Positions 54,806-63,962 of a stretch of DNA of 64,000 bases are shown in pieces; positions within the stretch are counted from its first letter, which is position 1, and each line of letters opens with the position of its first letter. The translations under genes and the position numbers were made by a program. This stretch comes from JAPWJZ01 sp964575605. GTDB taxonomy: Bacteria > Pseudomonadota > Alphaproteobacteria > Micavibrionales > UBA2020. Location of the stretch: NCBI GenBank assembly GCA_964575605.1, contig CAZNRN010000021.1, forward strand, positions 1 through 64,000, given 5' to 3'. Under the pieces are notes generated by a model, which had not been told where the DNA came from, did no database searches, and worked only from the letters and a program-made list of their open reading frames with translations.

Positions 54806-55396
54806 ATGGAAATCCTGCGCACACAGGACCCGATTGAATTATTTAAGGAGTGGCTGACCGAGGCCGCGGCCACGGAGCCCAATGATCCCGAGGCTATGGC
54901 GCTGGCGACGGTGTCGGCCGAGGGCAAGCCGTCGGTGCGTATGGTTTTACTTAAAGGCGTCGATAACGAGGGTTTCCGCTTCTATACGAATATGGAAAGC
55001 CGCAAGGGACGCGAGCTCGCCGGCAACCCCAACGCCGCGCTCTGCATCCATTGGAAGACGAAACGCCGGCAGGTGCGGGTGGAGGGCAAAGTAACTGTCG
55101 CGCCCGCCTGGGCGGTGGATGCCTATTTCAAGACACGACATATATTAAGCCGCCTCGGCGCCTGGGCGAGCCAGCAGTCGCAGCCGCTCTCGGGCCGCGG
55201 CGAACTGGAAGCGCGGGTGAAGAATTACGCTGAAGAGTTCAAGGGCAAGGATATCCCGCGCCCGCCGCACTGGGGCGGATATATATTGTCGCCCGAAAAA
55301 ATAGAATTCTGGATGGATGGCGAAGGCCGCCTGCACGACCGTTTCCTTTTTACCCGCCAAAAAGACGGCTGGGATGTTGTACGACTTAATCCGTAA
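54806..55396 (+). CDS. pdxH: Pyridoxamine 5'-phosphate oxidase
   Basis: 196 residues of the FMN-dependent PNPOx family: PSVRMVLLKGVDNEGFRFYT, NMESRKGRELAGNPNAAL, RQVRVEGKV, SQQSQPL and the C-terminal signature RPPHWGGYILSPEKIEFW with RLHDRFLF. It makes pyridoxal 5'-phosphate from the pyridoxamine or pyridoxine forms. Twelve bases before htpG, so probably co-transcribed. Confidence 0.95.
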   Translation: MEILRTQDPIELFKEWLTEAAATEPNDPEAMALATVSAEGKPSVRMVLLKGVDNEGFRFYTNMESRKGRELAGNPNAALCIHWKTKRRQVRVEGKVTVAPAWAVDAYFKTRHILSRLGAWASQQSQPLSGRGELEARVKNYAEEFKGKDIPRPPHWGGYILSPEKIEFWMDGEGRLHDRFLFTRQKDGWDVVRLNP

Positions 55397-55407
55397 GGAG
55401 AAATGAC

Positions 55408-57288
55408 ATGACCGAACAACGCGAATTCCAGGCTGAAGTGTCGAGGCTGCTCGATATCGTCGCCAACGCGCTTTACACGGAAAAAGAAATTTTCCTGCGC
55501 GAACTGATCTCGAACGCCTCGGACGCCTGCGACCGGTTGCGCTATGACGCGATTGCGAACCCGGCGCTGATCAAGGACGACCCCGAATTCCGCATCAAGG
55601 TATGGTTCGACACCGACGCGCGCACGCTGACCGTTTCGGACAACGGCATCGGCATGTCGAAGGACGAACTGATCAAGAACCTTGGCACCATCGCGCATTC
55701 CGGCACTAGAGAGCTGGTGAAAAGCCTGAACGGCGACACGGAAAAAACCGGGGAAAAGAACCTTTCGCTGATCGGCCAGTTCGGCGTGGGTTTTTATTCA
55801 GTATTCATGGTGGCGTCGAAAGTGGAAGTCACCAGCAAGAAAGCGGGCGACAAGCACGGCTGGGTCTGGAGCTCGGACGGCCGCGGTTCGTATAGCATCG
55901 ACGAGGCGCTGAAAGACACGCGCGGCACCGATATCGTCATCCACATCAAGGACGAGGCATCGGAATTTTTAATCGAGGAGCGCCTGAAGCAGGTCATCAA
56001 GAAATATTCCGACCATATCAGCTTCCCCATCCATATGGGCTATACCAAGGACGCACCGGTGGTGAACGCGGCCTCGGCGCTCTGGATGCGGCCGAAATCT
56101 GAAGTCACTGCCGACCAATATAAGGAATTTTACCGCAGCATCGCGGGCGCGCTGAACCTTGATGAGCCCTGGGCGACGCTGCATTGGCGCGCGGAAGGTT
56201 CTTACGAATACAACAACCTGCTTTTCGTTCCATCGATGAAGCCGTTCGACTTGTACGACCCGCGCCGCCATCACGGCATCAAGCTGTATGTGCGTCGCGT
56301 ATTTATCACCGACGGGCTGGAGGGGCTGATCCCGCCCTTCCTGCGCTTCATGAAGGGCGTGGTGGACAGCGAAGACCTGCCGCTCAACATCAGCCGCGAG
56401 ATGCTGCAATCGAACCCCGTCGTCTCGCGCATGGGGCAGGCGATCACGCGCAAGGTGCTGTCGGAACTGGAGGAGAAGGCGAAGGAAGACATTAAATCCT
56501 TCGAGAATTTCTGGAGCCTGTTTGGCCCCGTGGTGAAGGAGGGCCTTTACGACGCGCACCAGTACCGCGAACAGCTGTGCCGCGTGGTGCGGTTCTATTC
56601 AAGCAAGGTCGACGGCCTGACCTCGCTGGAAGATTACGTCTCCCGCATGCAGGAAGGGCAGGAGCATATCTATTACCTCTCCGCCCCCTCGCAGGAAGCG
56701 GCGCGCAACTCGCCGCAGCTCGAAGCCTTCCGCGCCAAGGATGTCGAGGTGCTGTTCATGCTCGACACCATCGACGAATTCTGGATCCCGATGCAGTCGG
56801 ATTTCAAGCAGAAGAAGTTCAAGTCGATCACCCGCGGCGACGCCGAGCTGTCGAAGATAAAGTCGGGCAAGAAAGAAGACGACAAGCCCGCCGAGGAAAA
56901 CGCGAAGGAAAAGACCGACAAGCTTATCGCACGCCTGAAAGAACTGCTGGCGGCGGAGGTGAAAGACGTGAAAGTTTCCGAGCGCCTAGTCGACAGCCCC
57001 GTCTGCCTCGTCGCGCCCGAAAACGACGTCGACATGAACATGCACCGGCAGCTGAAAAAATCGCAGAATTTCGAGGGGCGTTTCATGCCCATCCTCGAGA
57101 TCAACGAGAAGCACCCCGTGATCGTCAAGCTGCGCGGCATGGTGGCGGCCAATACGCAGGACGAACTGGTGGCCGAAACCGCGCTGCTGCTGCTCGACCA
57201 GGCGCGCATCGTCGAAGGCGAACCGCTGAAAGACCCCGCCGGTTTTGTGAAGCGGTTGAACCGTGCGGTTGAAAAAGGGCTGGCTTAA
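55408..57288 (+). CDS. htpG: Chaperone HtpG (Hsp90)
   Basis: 626 residues. The N-terminal ATPase has FLRELISNASDACDRLR, DNGIGMSKDELIKNLGTIAHSGT and QFGVGFYSVFMV. The middle domain shows LYVRRVFITDGLEGLIPPFL and GVVDSEDLPLNISREMLQ; the C-terminal dimerisation region ends FVKRLNRAVEKGLA. AAGGAG lies before the ATG. The cytosolic bacterial Hsp90; no linker of the eukaryotic kind. A REP-type hairpin follows. Confidence 0.96.
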   Translation: MTEQREFQAEVSRLLDIVANALYTEKEIFLRELISNASDACDRLRYDAIANPALIKDDPEFRIKVWFDTDARTLTVSDNGIGMSKDELIKNLGTIAHSGTRELVKSLNGDTEKTGEKNLSLIGQFGVGFYSVFMVASKVEVTSKKAGDKHGWVWSSDGRGSYSIDEALKDTRGTDIVIHIKDEASEFLIEERLKQVIKKYSDHISFPIHMGYTKDAPVVNAASALWMRPKSEVTADQYKEFYRSIAGALNLDEPWATLHWRAEGSYEYNNLLFVPSMKPFDLYDPRRHHGIKLYVRRVFITDGLEGLIPPFLRFMKGVVDSEDLPLNISREMLQSNPVVSRMGQAITRKVLSELEEKAKEDIKSFENFWSLFGPVVKEGLYDAHQYREQLCRVVRFYSSKVDGLTSLEDYVSRMQEGQEHIYYLSAPSQEAARNSPQLEAFRAKDVEVLFMLDTIDEFWIPMQSDFKQKKFKSITRGDAELSKIKSGKKEDDKPAEENAKEKTDKLIARLKELLAAEVKDVKVSERLVDSPVCLVAPENDVDMNMHRQLKKSQNFEGRFMPILEINEKHPVIVKLRGMVAANTQDELVAETALLLLDQARIVEGEPLKDPAGFVKRLNRAVEKGLA

Positions 57289-57312
57289 GTTCTGAGGTTT
57301 AGTCCTGTAGCA

Positions 57313-57346
57313 CCCTCACCCTAACCCCCTCACAGAGGGGGAGGGG
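57313..57346. repeat. CCCTCACCCTAACCCC-type palindromic repeat
   Basis: CCCTCACCCTAACCCCCTC-ACA-GAGGGGGAGGGG is a short hairpin of a different class from the three elements at 16879, 26231 and 31561. It lies between convergent htpG and the tetR gene and could end both transcripts. Confidence 0.65.
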
Positions 57347-57363
57347 ATTGTAGGATGATAGGC

Positions 57364-57963
57364 CTATCTCTTCTTATATCCCAGCGTCGCCTCGAGCAGG
57401 TCGTCGATCATCTTGTCTGCATGGTCGGCCTGCACGATTTCAAGCTTGCCCGCCAGCGCCAGCGTTGTGATGCCATGGACGCTCGCCCACAATAACCTTG
57501 CGAGGCGCGCGGCTTTCTTGCGGTCGTTGCCGGCCTGCGGCAGCACCGCTTCCTCGATCAGCGCGAACAGGCGCGTCATTTTCGACGCATACCAGTCGGG
57601 GATTTCGGTGTTGCCTTCTTCCAACCGGTGTTCGAACAGCGCCGACCAGGAATTGTAATTCTTCTTCGCATAGGCCAGGTAGGCATGGGCGAGGTGGTGG
57701 ATCAGCTGCCCCGCCGCCGGTTTTTTCGGCACGGCCTTCGCCACGTCCTCGAACATCGCATCCAGCGTGCGCGCGTTGATGTGCAACAGGAAGGTGTCGA
57801 GGTTGCCGAAGACATGGTAGAGCGTGCCGACCGTATAGCCGATTTTCGCCGCCACGCCGCGGGCGCTGAATTTCTGGAAGCCGCTTTCCGCGATCATTTT
57901 CCAGCCGGCATCGATCGCCATTTCGGTGAGCTGTTCGCGCGTATGGTCAGACCGGCGTGCCAT
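57364..57963 (-). CDS. TetR family transcriptional regulator with WHG-type C-terminal domain
   Basis: 199 residues. The N-terminal helix-turn-helix covers EQLTEMAIDAGWKMIAESGF, SARGVAAKIGYTVGTLYHVF and LDTFLLHINAR. The C-terminal ligand domain has LWASVHGITTLALAGKL, the signature of the WHG (TetR_C_13) subgroup. It is divergent from the DUF2157 operon. A perfect 9+1+9 palindrome lies in between, overlapping the operon promoter, with a matching half-site near this gene's own start, so it likely represses both. Confidence 0.87.
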   Translation of the reverse strand: MARRSDHTREQLTEMAIDAGWKMIAESGFQKFSARGVAAKIGYTVGTLYHVFGNLDTFLLHINARTLDAMFEDVAKAVPKKPAAGQLIHHLAHAYLAYAKKNYNSWSALFEHRLEEGNTEIPDWYASKMTRLFALIEEAVLPQAGNDRKKAARLARLLWASVHGITTLALAGKLEIVQADHADKMIDDLLEATLGYKKR

Positions 57964-58092
57964 GGGTTATCCCTTTCAATTCCACATCGTTTAATAATAA
58001 AGGCCGACTCATTGCTAAAGCAAGGTTATTCATTAAAATCGGGCGGTTTCCCCGCGTACCCCGGGCCCTCCAATCGCCTGAATTCCCTTAAC

Positions 58093-58111
58093 AATTAAAC
58101 GCCGTTTAATT
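58093..58111. promoter_or_regulatory. Candidate TetR operator (19-bp palindrome)
   Basis: AATTAAACG-C-CGTTTAATT is a perfect inverted repeat with a one-base centre. Its right arm contains the -35 hexamer TTTAAT of the DUF2157 operon promoter. A second CGTTTAAT half-site is at 57988-57995 close to the tetR start. Assignment to the adjacent TetR protein is inference from position. Confidence 0.65.
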
Positions 58112-58132
58112 CTTTATTGTACAGTGTATAAT
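58105..58132 (+). promoter_or_regulatory. Promoter of the DUF2157 operon
   Basis: TTTAAT at 58105 and a perfect TATAAT at 58127 are 16 bases apart, about 55 bases before the start codon. The -35 is buried in the palindrome at 58093, fitting repression. Confidence 0.6.
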
Positions 58133-58187
58133 TCCATGCTATCCTGAAAATAGAACATGCGCCTTGAACGCACCGCAGGAGCAATCC

Positions 58188-59207
58188 ATGGCCACGCATC
58201 CCGACGACGACATCCCCCTCCACAAAATCCCCGCCACGCGCCAGCTGCTGGAAGAATTGCGGCAGAACCACGCGATTGCGCCCGACGCCTTCGCCGACGC
58301 GCTCGAGATGATACACCCGCCGCGCAACTGGGGACTCTGGGTGTCGCGGCTGTTGCTGGGCATCGGCGTGACACTGGTGCTGGCCGGCATCGTTTATTTC
58401 TTTGCCTATAACTGGGCGGCGCTGCCCGCCTTCGGCAAGTTCGGCCTGATCATCGCGGGCTTTGCGGGCTGTGCGCTGGCCGCCGCGTTTATCGGCATGG
58501 AGCGCGTGACCGGGCAGATGCTGGCGACAGCGGCGGGGGTGCTGGCGGGTGTATTCCTTGCCGTTTTCGGGCAGGTGTACCAGACGGGCGCGGATGCCTG
58601 GACGTTGTTCGCCGTGTGGTCGGCAATCCTGATCCCGATGGCTTTGGTCGCGGCCTGCGCGCCGATCTGGGGTGTTTTCGCGGTTGTCTCGAACGTCGCG
58701 GCCTGGCTTTACCTTGACCAGATGGTGCTCGACAGCCGCAGCGAGGAAATGGTGATTTTAACCGCGCTGGCGCTGTACAACACGCTGCTGCTGGGCGGGC
58801 GTGAACTGCTGGAGGGCAAAGTCCGCTTCCTCGCCTCCCGCTGGACGCGGCTTTTCCTGTTGCTGCCCGCGCTTGCCTTTGCCGCTTTCCAGCCGCTGGA
58901 AGTATTGCTGGACTGGCACCGCGATATCCCCTCGCACATCCTCGGCTGTGCCGCTGTCTGCACGGCGCTGATTGCGGGTTTCCTCGTCTTCTACCGCCGC
59001 ATCAAGCAGGATATGCAGGCGCTGGCCGCCTGTGCCCTTGCCGCCTGCCTGCTTGTCGAATGCGCGGCTTTCCGTGTGCTGCGCGAAGGCTTCGGCTGGG
59101 ATGACGCAGGGCTGCAGGTGCTTACCCTGGGATTGACCAGCATCGCTATCTTCGGCGCGGCCGTCGTCTGGCTGCGCAAAACCGCAAAAAATATGGAGGC
59201 CGCGTAA
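58188..59207 (+). CDS. DUF2157 family multi-span membrane protein
   Basis: 339 residues. A cytoplasmic N-terminus (PATRQLLEELRQNHAI-type helix, IHPPRNWGLWVSR) precedes eight to ten hydrophobic helices, starting LLLGIGVTLVLAGIVYFFAYNWAALP, the DUF2157 hallmark. The ATG at 58188 has AGGAG seven bases upstream. The stop overlaps the next start (TAATG). The DUF2157-DUF4401-GDYXXLXY trio recurs together in bacteria; the function is unknown. Confidence 0.85.
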   Translation: MATHPDDDIPLHKIPATRQLLEELRQNHAIAPDAFADALEMIHPPRNWGLWVSRLLLGIGVTLVLAGIVYFFAYNWAALPAFGKFGLIIAGFAGCALAAAFIGMERVTGQMLATAAGVLAGVFLAVFGQVYQTGADAWTLFAVWSAILIPMALVAACAPIWGVFAVVSNVAAWLYLDQMVLDSRSEEMVILTALALYNTLLLGGRELLEGKVRFLASRWTRLFLLLPALAFAAFQPLEVLLDWHRDIPSHILGCAAVCTALIAGFLVFYRRIKQDMQALAACALAACLLVECAAFRVLREGFGWDDAGLQVLTLGLTSIAIFGAAVVWLRKTAKNMEAA

Positions 59208-60337
59208 TGTCCAGGTTCCTCACCCGCATGGATGCGAAAACGCTTGTCACCCGCCTGCACGGCAAGGGGCATATGGATGACGCGGGCGCGGCGCGCCTTG
59301 GCGATTACATACAAGGTATCGCGGCGGAGCGCGAACAGCCGCTATACCTTCGCATCCTCTCCGCCATCGGCGCGATGATCGCGACGGGCTGCCTGATGGC
59401 CTTCCTCGGCATTACAAGGATACTCTCGTTCAATTCAGCGCCCGAATGCCTGCTCTGGGGTGTGCTGTTCATCGCCAATGCCATCGTGCTGCTGCGCCAG
59501 TCGGAAAAATCGGGCGTCACGGCAGGCATCTTTTTAATGCAGGCCTCGTTCTGCTCGATGGGCGTGGGCAAGGCGCTGGTCGTCTGCGCGGCCGCGGAGG
59601 CCGATTTCTTCCGCCATTTCGAGCTCTGGCCGCTGGTCTTCGCCCTTGGCGCGGTCAGCGCGGCGACGTGGAATTTTTACAAGCTCTCGGTCGACCGTTT
59701 CGCCTCGGCGGCGGGCGTACTGCTGCTGCTCTTTGCCGCCATCATGACGGAAAACGATTTCGGCCCCGCCGGGCGCACCATCGCGCTGAACGGGCTGGTG
59801 ATCGCCGAAGTCGCGGCCGCCGCCTGGCTCTTCACCTCGGGCAAGCTCTGCCGCGCCTGGGCGCCGCTTGCCTATGCGCTGGTCGCCGCGCTATCGGTCA
59901 AGGTCGCGCTGCTGGGCATCGGCGACAGCTGGTTTTTGCGCAGCGGGCTGGATGCGAATGTCGTCAGTGTCATCCTCGGCGCCGCCATGATCGGCCTGAC
60001 CGGCTGGGCGGCGGACGGGCTGGACAAGCTAAAATCAGGCCCGCTGGCCGTCGCCTGCCTTGGCATCATCGTGCTCTCGGCGCTGGGCACGCCCGGCATT
60101 ATCTTCTCGCTGCTGCTGATGGTGCTGGGCTATGCGCTGCATGACCGCAAACTGCTGACGCTTGGCATACTGATGCTGCCGCTGTTCATCTGGTCGTTCT
60201 ACTTCCATATGCATGTCACGCTGCTGGCGAAATCGGGCATCTTGATCTTCAGCGGCGCGGTGCTGTTGGGGGGCTGGGTCTATATGGCCGCCCGCGACCT
60301 CGACAGGGACCTTGAAATAAAGGAGCTGCAAGTATGA
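59207..60337 (+). CDS. DUF4401 family multi-span membrane protein
   Basis: 376 residues with about ten membrane helices (LRILSAIGAMIATGCLMAFLG, ECLLWGVLFIANAIVLL, LALLLFAAI-like and ILGAAMIGLTGWAADG). The N-terminus (AKTLVTRLHGKGHMDDAG) is a short soluble helix pair. Start and stop both overlap neighbours (TAATG and ATGA), so the three genes are translated together. Likely a partner of the DUF2157 protein. Confidence 0.85.
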   Translation: MSRFLTRMDAKTLVTRLHGKGHMDDAGAARLGDYIQGIAAEREQPLYLRILSAIGAMIATGCLMAFLGITRILSFNSAPECLLWGVLFIANAIVLLRQSEKSGVTAGIFLMQASFCSMGVGKALVVCAAAEADFFRHFELWPLVFALGAVSAATWNFYKLSVDRFASAAGVLLLLFAAIMTENDFGPAGRTIALNGLVIAEVAAAAWLFTSGKLCRAWAPLAYALVAALSVKVALLGIGDSWFLRSGLDANVVSVILGAAMIGLTGWAADGLDKLKSGPLAVACLGIIVLSALGTPGIIFSLLLMVLGYALHDRKLLTLGILMLPLFIWSFYFHMHVTLLAKSGILIFSGAVLLGGWVYMAARDLDRDLEIKELQV

Positions 60338-60909
60338 TCACGCAAAAGCAACGCGGCCTCGCCTTCATCGCCGTCACCGCCCTCGTCATCTGCGCCTTCG
60401 GCTTCGGCATCGTGGAAAAAGAGGATATCAAGCAGAACGGACAGCTGGTGCTGATGGAGCTGGCCCCCGTCGACCCGCGTTCGCTGATGCAGGGCGATTA
60501 CATGAGGCTAAACTACAAGGCCGCGCAGGGCATCGCCGGCACCGAGGAAAGCCGCTGGCAGCTGCAGGGCACGGCGCGGGAGGAGGCGGATAAAAAATTC
60601 GAGAGGCTTGCCAAACGCGGCTATGCCGTCTTCGCCCCCGATGCCGCGAACGTCGCGCATTTCATCCGGCTCTATGACGACAAAACACCGCTTGGCAAAA
60701 ACGAATTCGTCATCCGCTACCACAAGGAATACTGGAACATCCGCCTTGTTCCCGACAGCTTCATGTTCCAGGAAGGGCACCGCGATATCTTCCAGCCCGC
60801 GCGTTACGGCATGTTCCGCGTGAATGACGAGGGCAAGGTGCTGCTGGTCGGCCTCGCCGACGAACACAAGCAGCAACTGGTCGAAGAGACCACGTTAAAA
60901 ACAGAGTGA
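60334..60909 (+). CDS. GDYXXLXY motif protein
   Basis: 191 residues with an N-terminal anchor (GLAFIAVTALVICAFGFGIV) and a periplasmic domain. The motif GDYMRLNY gives the family its name and lies in DPRSLMQGDYMRLNYKAAQ. Later blocks are FFIRYHKEYWNIRL-like and ARYGMFRVNDEGKVLLVGLAD. Third gene of the coupled DUF2157-DUF4401 operon; it presumably completes one membrane complex. Confidence 0.85.
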   Translation: MITQKQRGLAFIAVTALVICAFGFGIVEKEDIKQNGQLVLMELAPVDPRSLMQGDYMRLNYKAAQGIAGTEESRWQLQGTAREEADKKFERLAKRGYAVFAPDAANVAHFIRLYDDKTPLGKNEFVIRYHKEYWNIRLVPDSFMFQEGHRDIFQPARYGMFRVNDEGKVLLVGLADEHKQQLVEETTLKTE

Positions 60910-61024
60910 TCCGGATATATCCAGTGATTTCAATAGACTGACTATTGCCATATTCTGCTTTAATTGACATAAATGCCGGGCCTCGTGTAATGTCCGGCTA
61001 GGTTAAAACAGACAGGCAGAAATC

Positions 61025-62440
61025 ATGGATCCGCTGGAAAAAGAGCCCCTAGTCGCCGAGCAGCCCGCGCCCCTAACCGCGGCGAACGACATTGCACCCG
61101 CCGCCGCTGCGCCTAAAAAACGCCTGCGCGACCAGTTCAAGGTGCTCTCGGGTTTCGCGAAGGAAGACAAGGGCATCCAGGTCGGCGCGATCATCACCGG
61201 CATCCTTTTGGGCACCACGGCGCTTGTCACCCCTGCACTGACGGGCATGATCGGTGCGGGCGTCGCGGTTGCGGCCGGCGCCATAGCGCTGAAAAAAGCC
61301 TGGGACGCGCCGCACGCGAACAAAAACCAGATGCTGAAAAAAGGCGGCCTTGCCGCGCTGGGCGTCGCAGGCCTTGCAGCCCCTGTGCTGGGGCCGCTGG
61401 TCGGCACGGGCGCCGCGCTGCTGGCGGGCCTTGCGTTGCTGACCAAGACCAGCGACACGGTGGTGAACAATTCATCCTCGCTCGGCAAGAAGGGCGGCAT
61501 CAACCCGATGACGCTGGGCGTAGGCCTCGGCGTGCTGACATCGCTGCCCGAACTGCTGGTTTCCGTTGGCGCGATGGCGGCCGGCGCGCCCGCGATCGGC
61601 ATCGGCAATATCGTGGGCTCGAACATCGCCAACCTGCTGCTCATCCTGGGCGGTACGGCGGCGATGAAGAAAATCGACACCAAGAAAGTCAGCTGGAAAT
61701 TCAACGCGGCCGCAATGTGCGCCTCGACACTGGTATTCGGCGCGCAGATGGTGATGGGCACGCTGAACCCCATCCTTGGCGCGGTGCTGCTGGCGGGCTT
61801 CGGCGGCTACGTGTGGAAATCGATTAAAGACGCAAGGAAGGCGCCGGCACAACAAGCCGCACCCGTCTCCGCCCCCGCGGCAAACGATGCGCCGGCACAG
61901 GAAAATTCGGCGGAGCACAGGCTGCCCGTCTGGGCAAATATCACCATGGGCCTGGCGGGCGTCGCGGGGCTTGTGGGCGCGGCGGGCTTCACCGTTGCAG
62001 CCGCAACCGCTTTCGGCGTCGCGGCTGGCATCAGCCCTGCGGTCGTCGGCCTGCTGGCCGTCGCCGTCGGCACCTCGCTGCCCGAGATGATGGTCAACTT
62101 CAAGGCCGCGCGCAAAGGCGAAACCGACATGGCCATCGGCAACGTCGTGGGCTCGAACGTGTTCAACCTTGTGCTGATCGGCGGCCTGCTGTCGCTGACC
62201 GGCGCGCCGATGCCGCCCGACCTCAACGCCAAGGCTACGACGCAGGGCCTCGTCAATACGCTCGCCTTCGGCATGTCGGCGCTGTTCACGACGCTGGCCA
62301 TGGCCAAGAACAAGGACGGGCTCAACAAAAAGCACGGCATTGTCGGCCTTGCCCTTTACGCCGCCTATACAGCTGCGACCTTCGTGCTGGGCAAGGGCGC
62401 CGCAACGCCGCCGACACCACCGCCGCCGCCCGGCCCGTGA
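61025..62440 (+). CDS. CaCA family cation exchanger (Na+/Ca2+ exchanger-like)
   Basis: 471 residues. Two alpha repeats are visible: GVLTSLPELLVSVGAMAAGA with GNIVGSNIANLLLILGG, and AVGTSLPEMMVNFKAARKGE with GNVVGSNVFNLVLIGG. These carry the acidic Glu and GNxxGSN ion-binding motifs. The protein differs from plain YrbG-like exchangers in a 45-residue soluble N-terminus, extra Gly/Ala-rich hydrophobic stretches before the first repeat, and an Ala/Pro loop between the halves. It exchanges Ca2+ for Na+ or H+ across the inner membrane. Confidence 0.85.
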   Translation: MDPLEKEPLVAEQPAPLTAANDIAPAAAAPKKRLRDQFKVLSGFAKEDKGIQVGAIITGILLGTTALVTPALTGMIGAGVAVAAGAIALKKAWDAPHANKNQMLKKGGLAALGVAGLAAPVLGPLVGTGAALLAGLALLTKTSDTVVNNSSSLGKKGGINPMTLGVGLGVLTSLPELLVSVGAMAAGAPAIGIGNIVGSNIANLLLILGGTAAMKKIDTKKVSWKFNAAAMCASTLVFGAQMVMGTLNPILGAVLLAGFGGYVWKSIKDARKAPAQQAAPVSAPAANDAPAQENSAEHRLPVWANITMGLAGVAGLVGAAGFTVAAATAFGVAAGISPAVVGLLAVAVGTSLPEMMVNFKAARKGETDMAIGNVVGSNVFNLVLIGGLLSLTGAPMPPDLNAKATTQGLVNTLAFGMSALFTTLAMAKNKDGLNKKHGIVGLALYAAYTAATFVLGKGAATPPTPPPPPGP

Positions 62441-62525
62441 TTCAGCACTCCGATAAAAACCATTCTACCCAAGGTTTTACCCAGTTTTATTGGACACGGT
62501 ATTAAAACACCCCTAGCATTATTTC

Positions 62526-63152
62526 ATGACCGGATTCTTCAAGAACGTCTTCAACTACATCGTGCACGGTGAAAGCACCGCCGACCGTGCGCGCAAACCG
62601 GAAATTGTAGAGCAGGTTTTAAAACATTCCCTCGCCACCGCCGACACCGGGCCCGTCACGCTGGGCAACGCGTATGAAGACCGCTTGCGCGAAGTGCTGA
62701 TGAGCACCACGACCGCCGACCTCGAATACTTGCGCGACCGCAAGATCACCATCTGCCTTGACACGCGGCTCTATGATCAAAAGCAGGGATGGCTCGACAA
62801 GGAAATCATGGGCGTCTTTTACAACGACGGCCAAAAGGGTTGTAACCAGGGCGGCACCATCGCGCTCTGGGATAACGGCAAGACCTCGGCCAACACCGGC
62901 TTTTTCGACCGCGGCGCCTACGATCACGGCAGCGACATGCTGGAGAAAATGGCCGAGATGATGCGCTGCGGAAATATCGAGGACGGCGAAAGCCGCTATT
63001 ATGCCGCGCGCTACACGCGCCACTACGGCAAGACGCAGCACACCTACACCGAATGGCGCTCAGGTTCCGATTTCGACGATGGCGCGGTGAAGAAAAATCC
63101 CGAGCTGCAAAACCCGCCGCTGAAAAAACAGCCGCCCAAATTTTCCCCTTAA
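62526..63152 (+). CDS. Orphan paralogue A, soluble
   Basis: 208 residues with no signal peptide. The N-terminus MTGFFKNVFNYIVHG is amphipathic and recalls the starts of several ankyrin proteins here. The rest is homologous to the lipoprotein encoded next: ARKPEIVEQVLKHSL, YEDRLREVLMSTTT, ITICLDTRLYDQKQGW, GVFYNDGQ, ALWDNGKTS and the end KKNPELQNPPLKKQ. Cysteines CLD and CGN may matter. No known family. Confidence 0.72.
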   Translation: MTGFFKNVFNYIVHGESTADRARKPEIVEQVLKHSLATADTGPVTLGNAYEDRLREVLMSTTTADLEYLRDRKITICLDTRLYDQKQGWLDKEIMGVFYNDGQKGCNQGGTIALWDNGKTSANTGFFDRGAYDHGSDMLEKMAEMMRCGNIEDGESRYYAARYTRHYGKTQHTYTEWRSGSDFDDGAVKKNPELQNPPLKKQPPKFSP

Positions 63153-63174
63153 CAACAGACGGAGATTGCCTTTA

Positions 63175-63819
63175 ATGGTCGCCACCTGGAAAAAACTCCT
63201 GCTTGTCCCCCTCGCAGCCTCTTTCATGCTGGCAGGATGCATGGAGAGCAAGGAGGAAATTGCGCGCAAGCCCGACGTGGTGGCGCAGATGGTGGAGAAC
63301 TCGGCGTCCATTTGCGAAAAAGGCCCCGTCAACGGCACCGATGCGCAGTACAAGGAACGCCTGACCGAAGTCCTTTCCCGCGCGCGCACCGTGCAGCTGG
63401 AGGCGCTGCAGAAAAACGGCATCACCGTCTGCCTCGACCAGCGCCTTGACCACCAGAAATCCGGTTTTTGGGACGGCCCTTCGCACAGCGTCTTTTACAA
63501 CAACGGCAAAGGCGGCGGCGTCGCGGCTATCTACGACAACGGCACACAACCCAAGGACGCCAGCTTCTGGAAGGGCGACGCCTATGACTGGGGCGGTGTC
63601 GCCGTAGACTACCTTGGCGACATGGCAAAGAACGGCAAGATCACGGCCGAAAGCGGCAACTGGCACGGCTACACCTATACGATTTCGACGGGCAAGAGCA
63701 GCTCCACCCACTACGGCTGGGCGAAAACCGACAAATTCAATGAAGGCGCCGAGACCAAAAACCCGCAGCTGACCCACCCGCCCTTGGTAAAGCCCGCAGC
63801 ACAGAAGCCCGCGTCGTAA
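63175..63819 (+). CDS. Orphan paralogue B, lipoprotein
   Basis: 214 residues from the ATG at 63175 with GGAG 11 bases upstream; a TTG three codons earlier is too close to that site. A lipobox (SFMLAGC) shows it is a lipoprotein. It shares its order of motifs with the preceding gene: IARKPDVVAQMVENSA, YKERLTEVLSRART, ITVCLDQRLDHQKSGFWDG, SVFYNNGKGGG, AIYDNGTQP and TKNPQLTHPPL. So one copy is in the cytoplasm and one is exported. They are 22 bases apart, a likely operon. Function unknown. Confidence 0.76.
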   Translation: MVATWKKLLLVPLAASFMLAGCMESKEEIARKPDVVAQMVENSASICEKGPVNGTDAQYKERLTEVLSRARTVQLEALQKNGITVCLDQRLDHQKSGFWDGPSHSVFYNNGKGGGVAAIYDNGTQPKDASFWKGDAYDWGGVAVDYLGDMAKNGKITAESGNWHGYTYTISTGKSSSTHYGWAKTDKFNEGAETKNPQLTHPPLVKPAAQKPAS

Positions 63820-63888
63820 TCTTTACCCTCCTTAATCTACTGTCCCATTTGCGGAAGAAGGCACCCCAAGTCCTCTTGCATTATGACA

Positions 63889-63917
63889 ATAAAACAGGGG
63901 CTTTACAGGCTCCTGTT
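63889..63917 (+). terminator. Rho-independent terminator-like hairpin
   Basis: AAACAGGGGC and GGCTCCTGTTT pair with one G-T and one mismatch around a TTTACA loop, followed by T-rich sequence, between the lipoprotein gene and the last gene of the window. Confidence 0.6.
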
Positions 63918-63962
63918 TCTTTCTTACGTTATGTCCAATTTCAAAATTCCGAGGAGACCACC

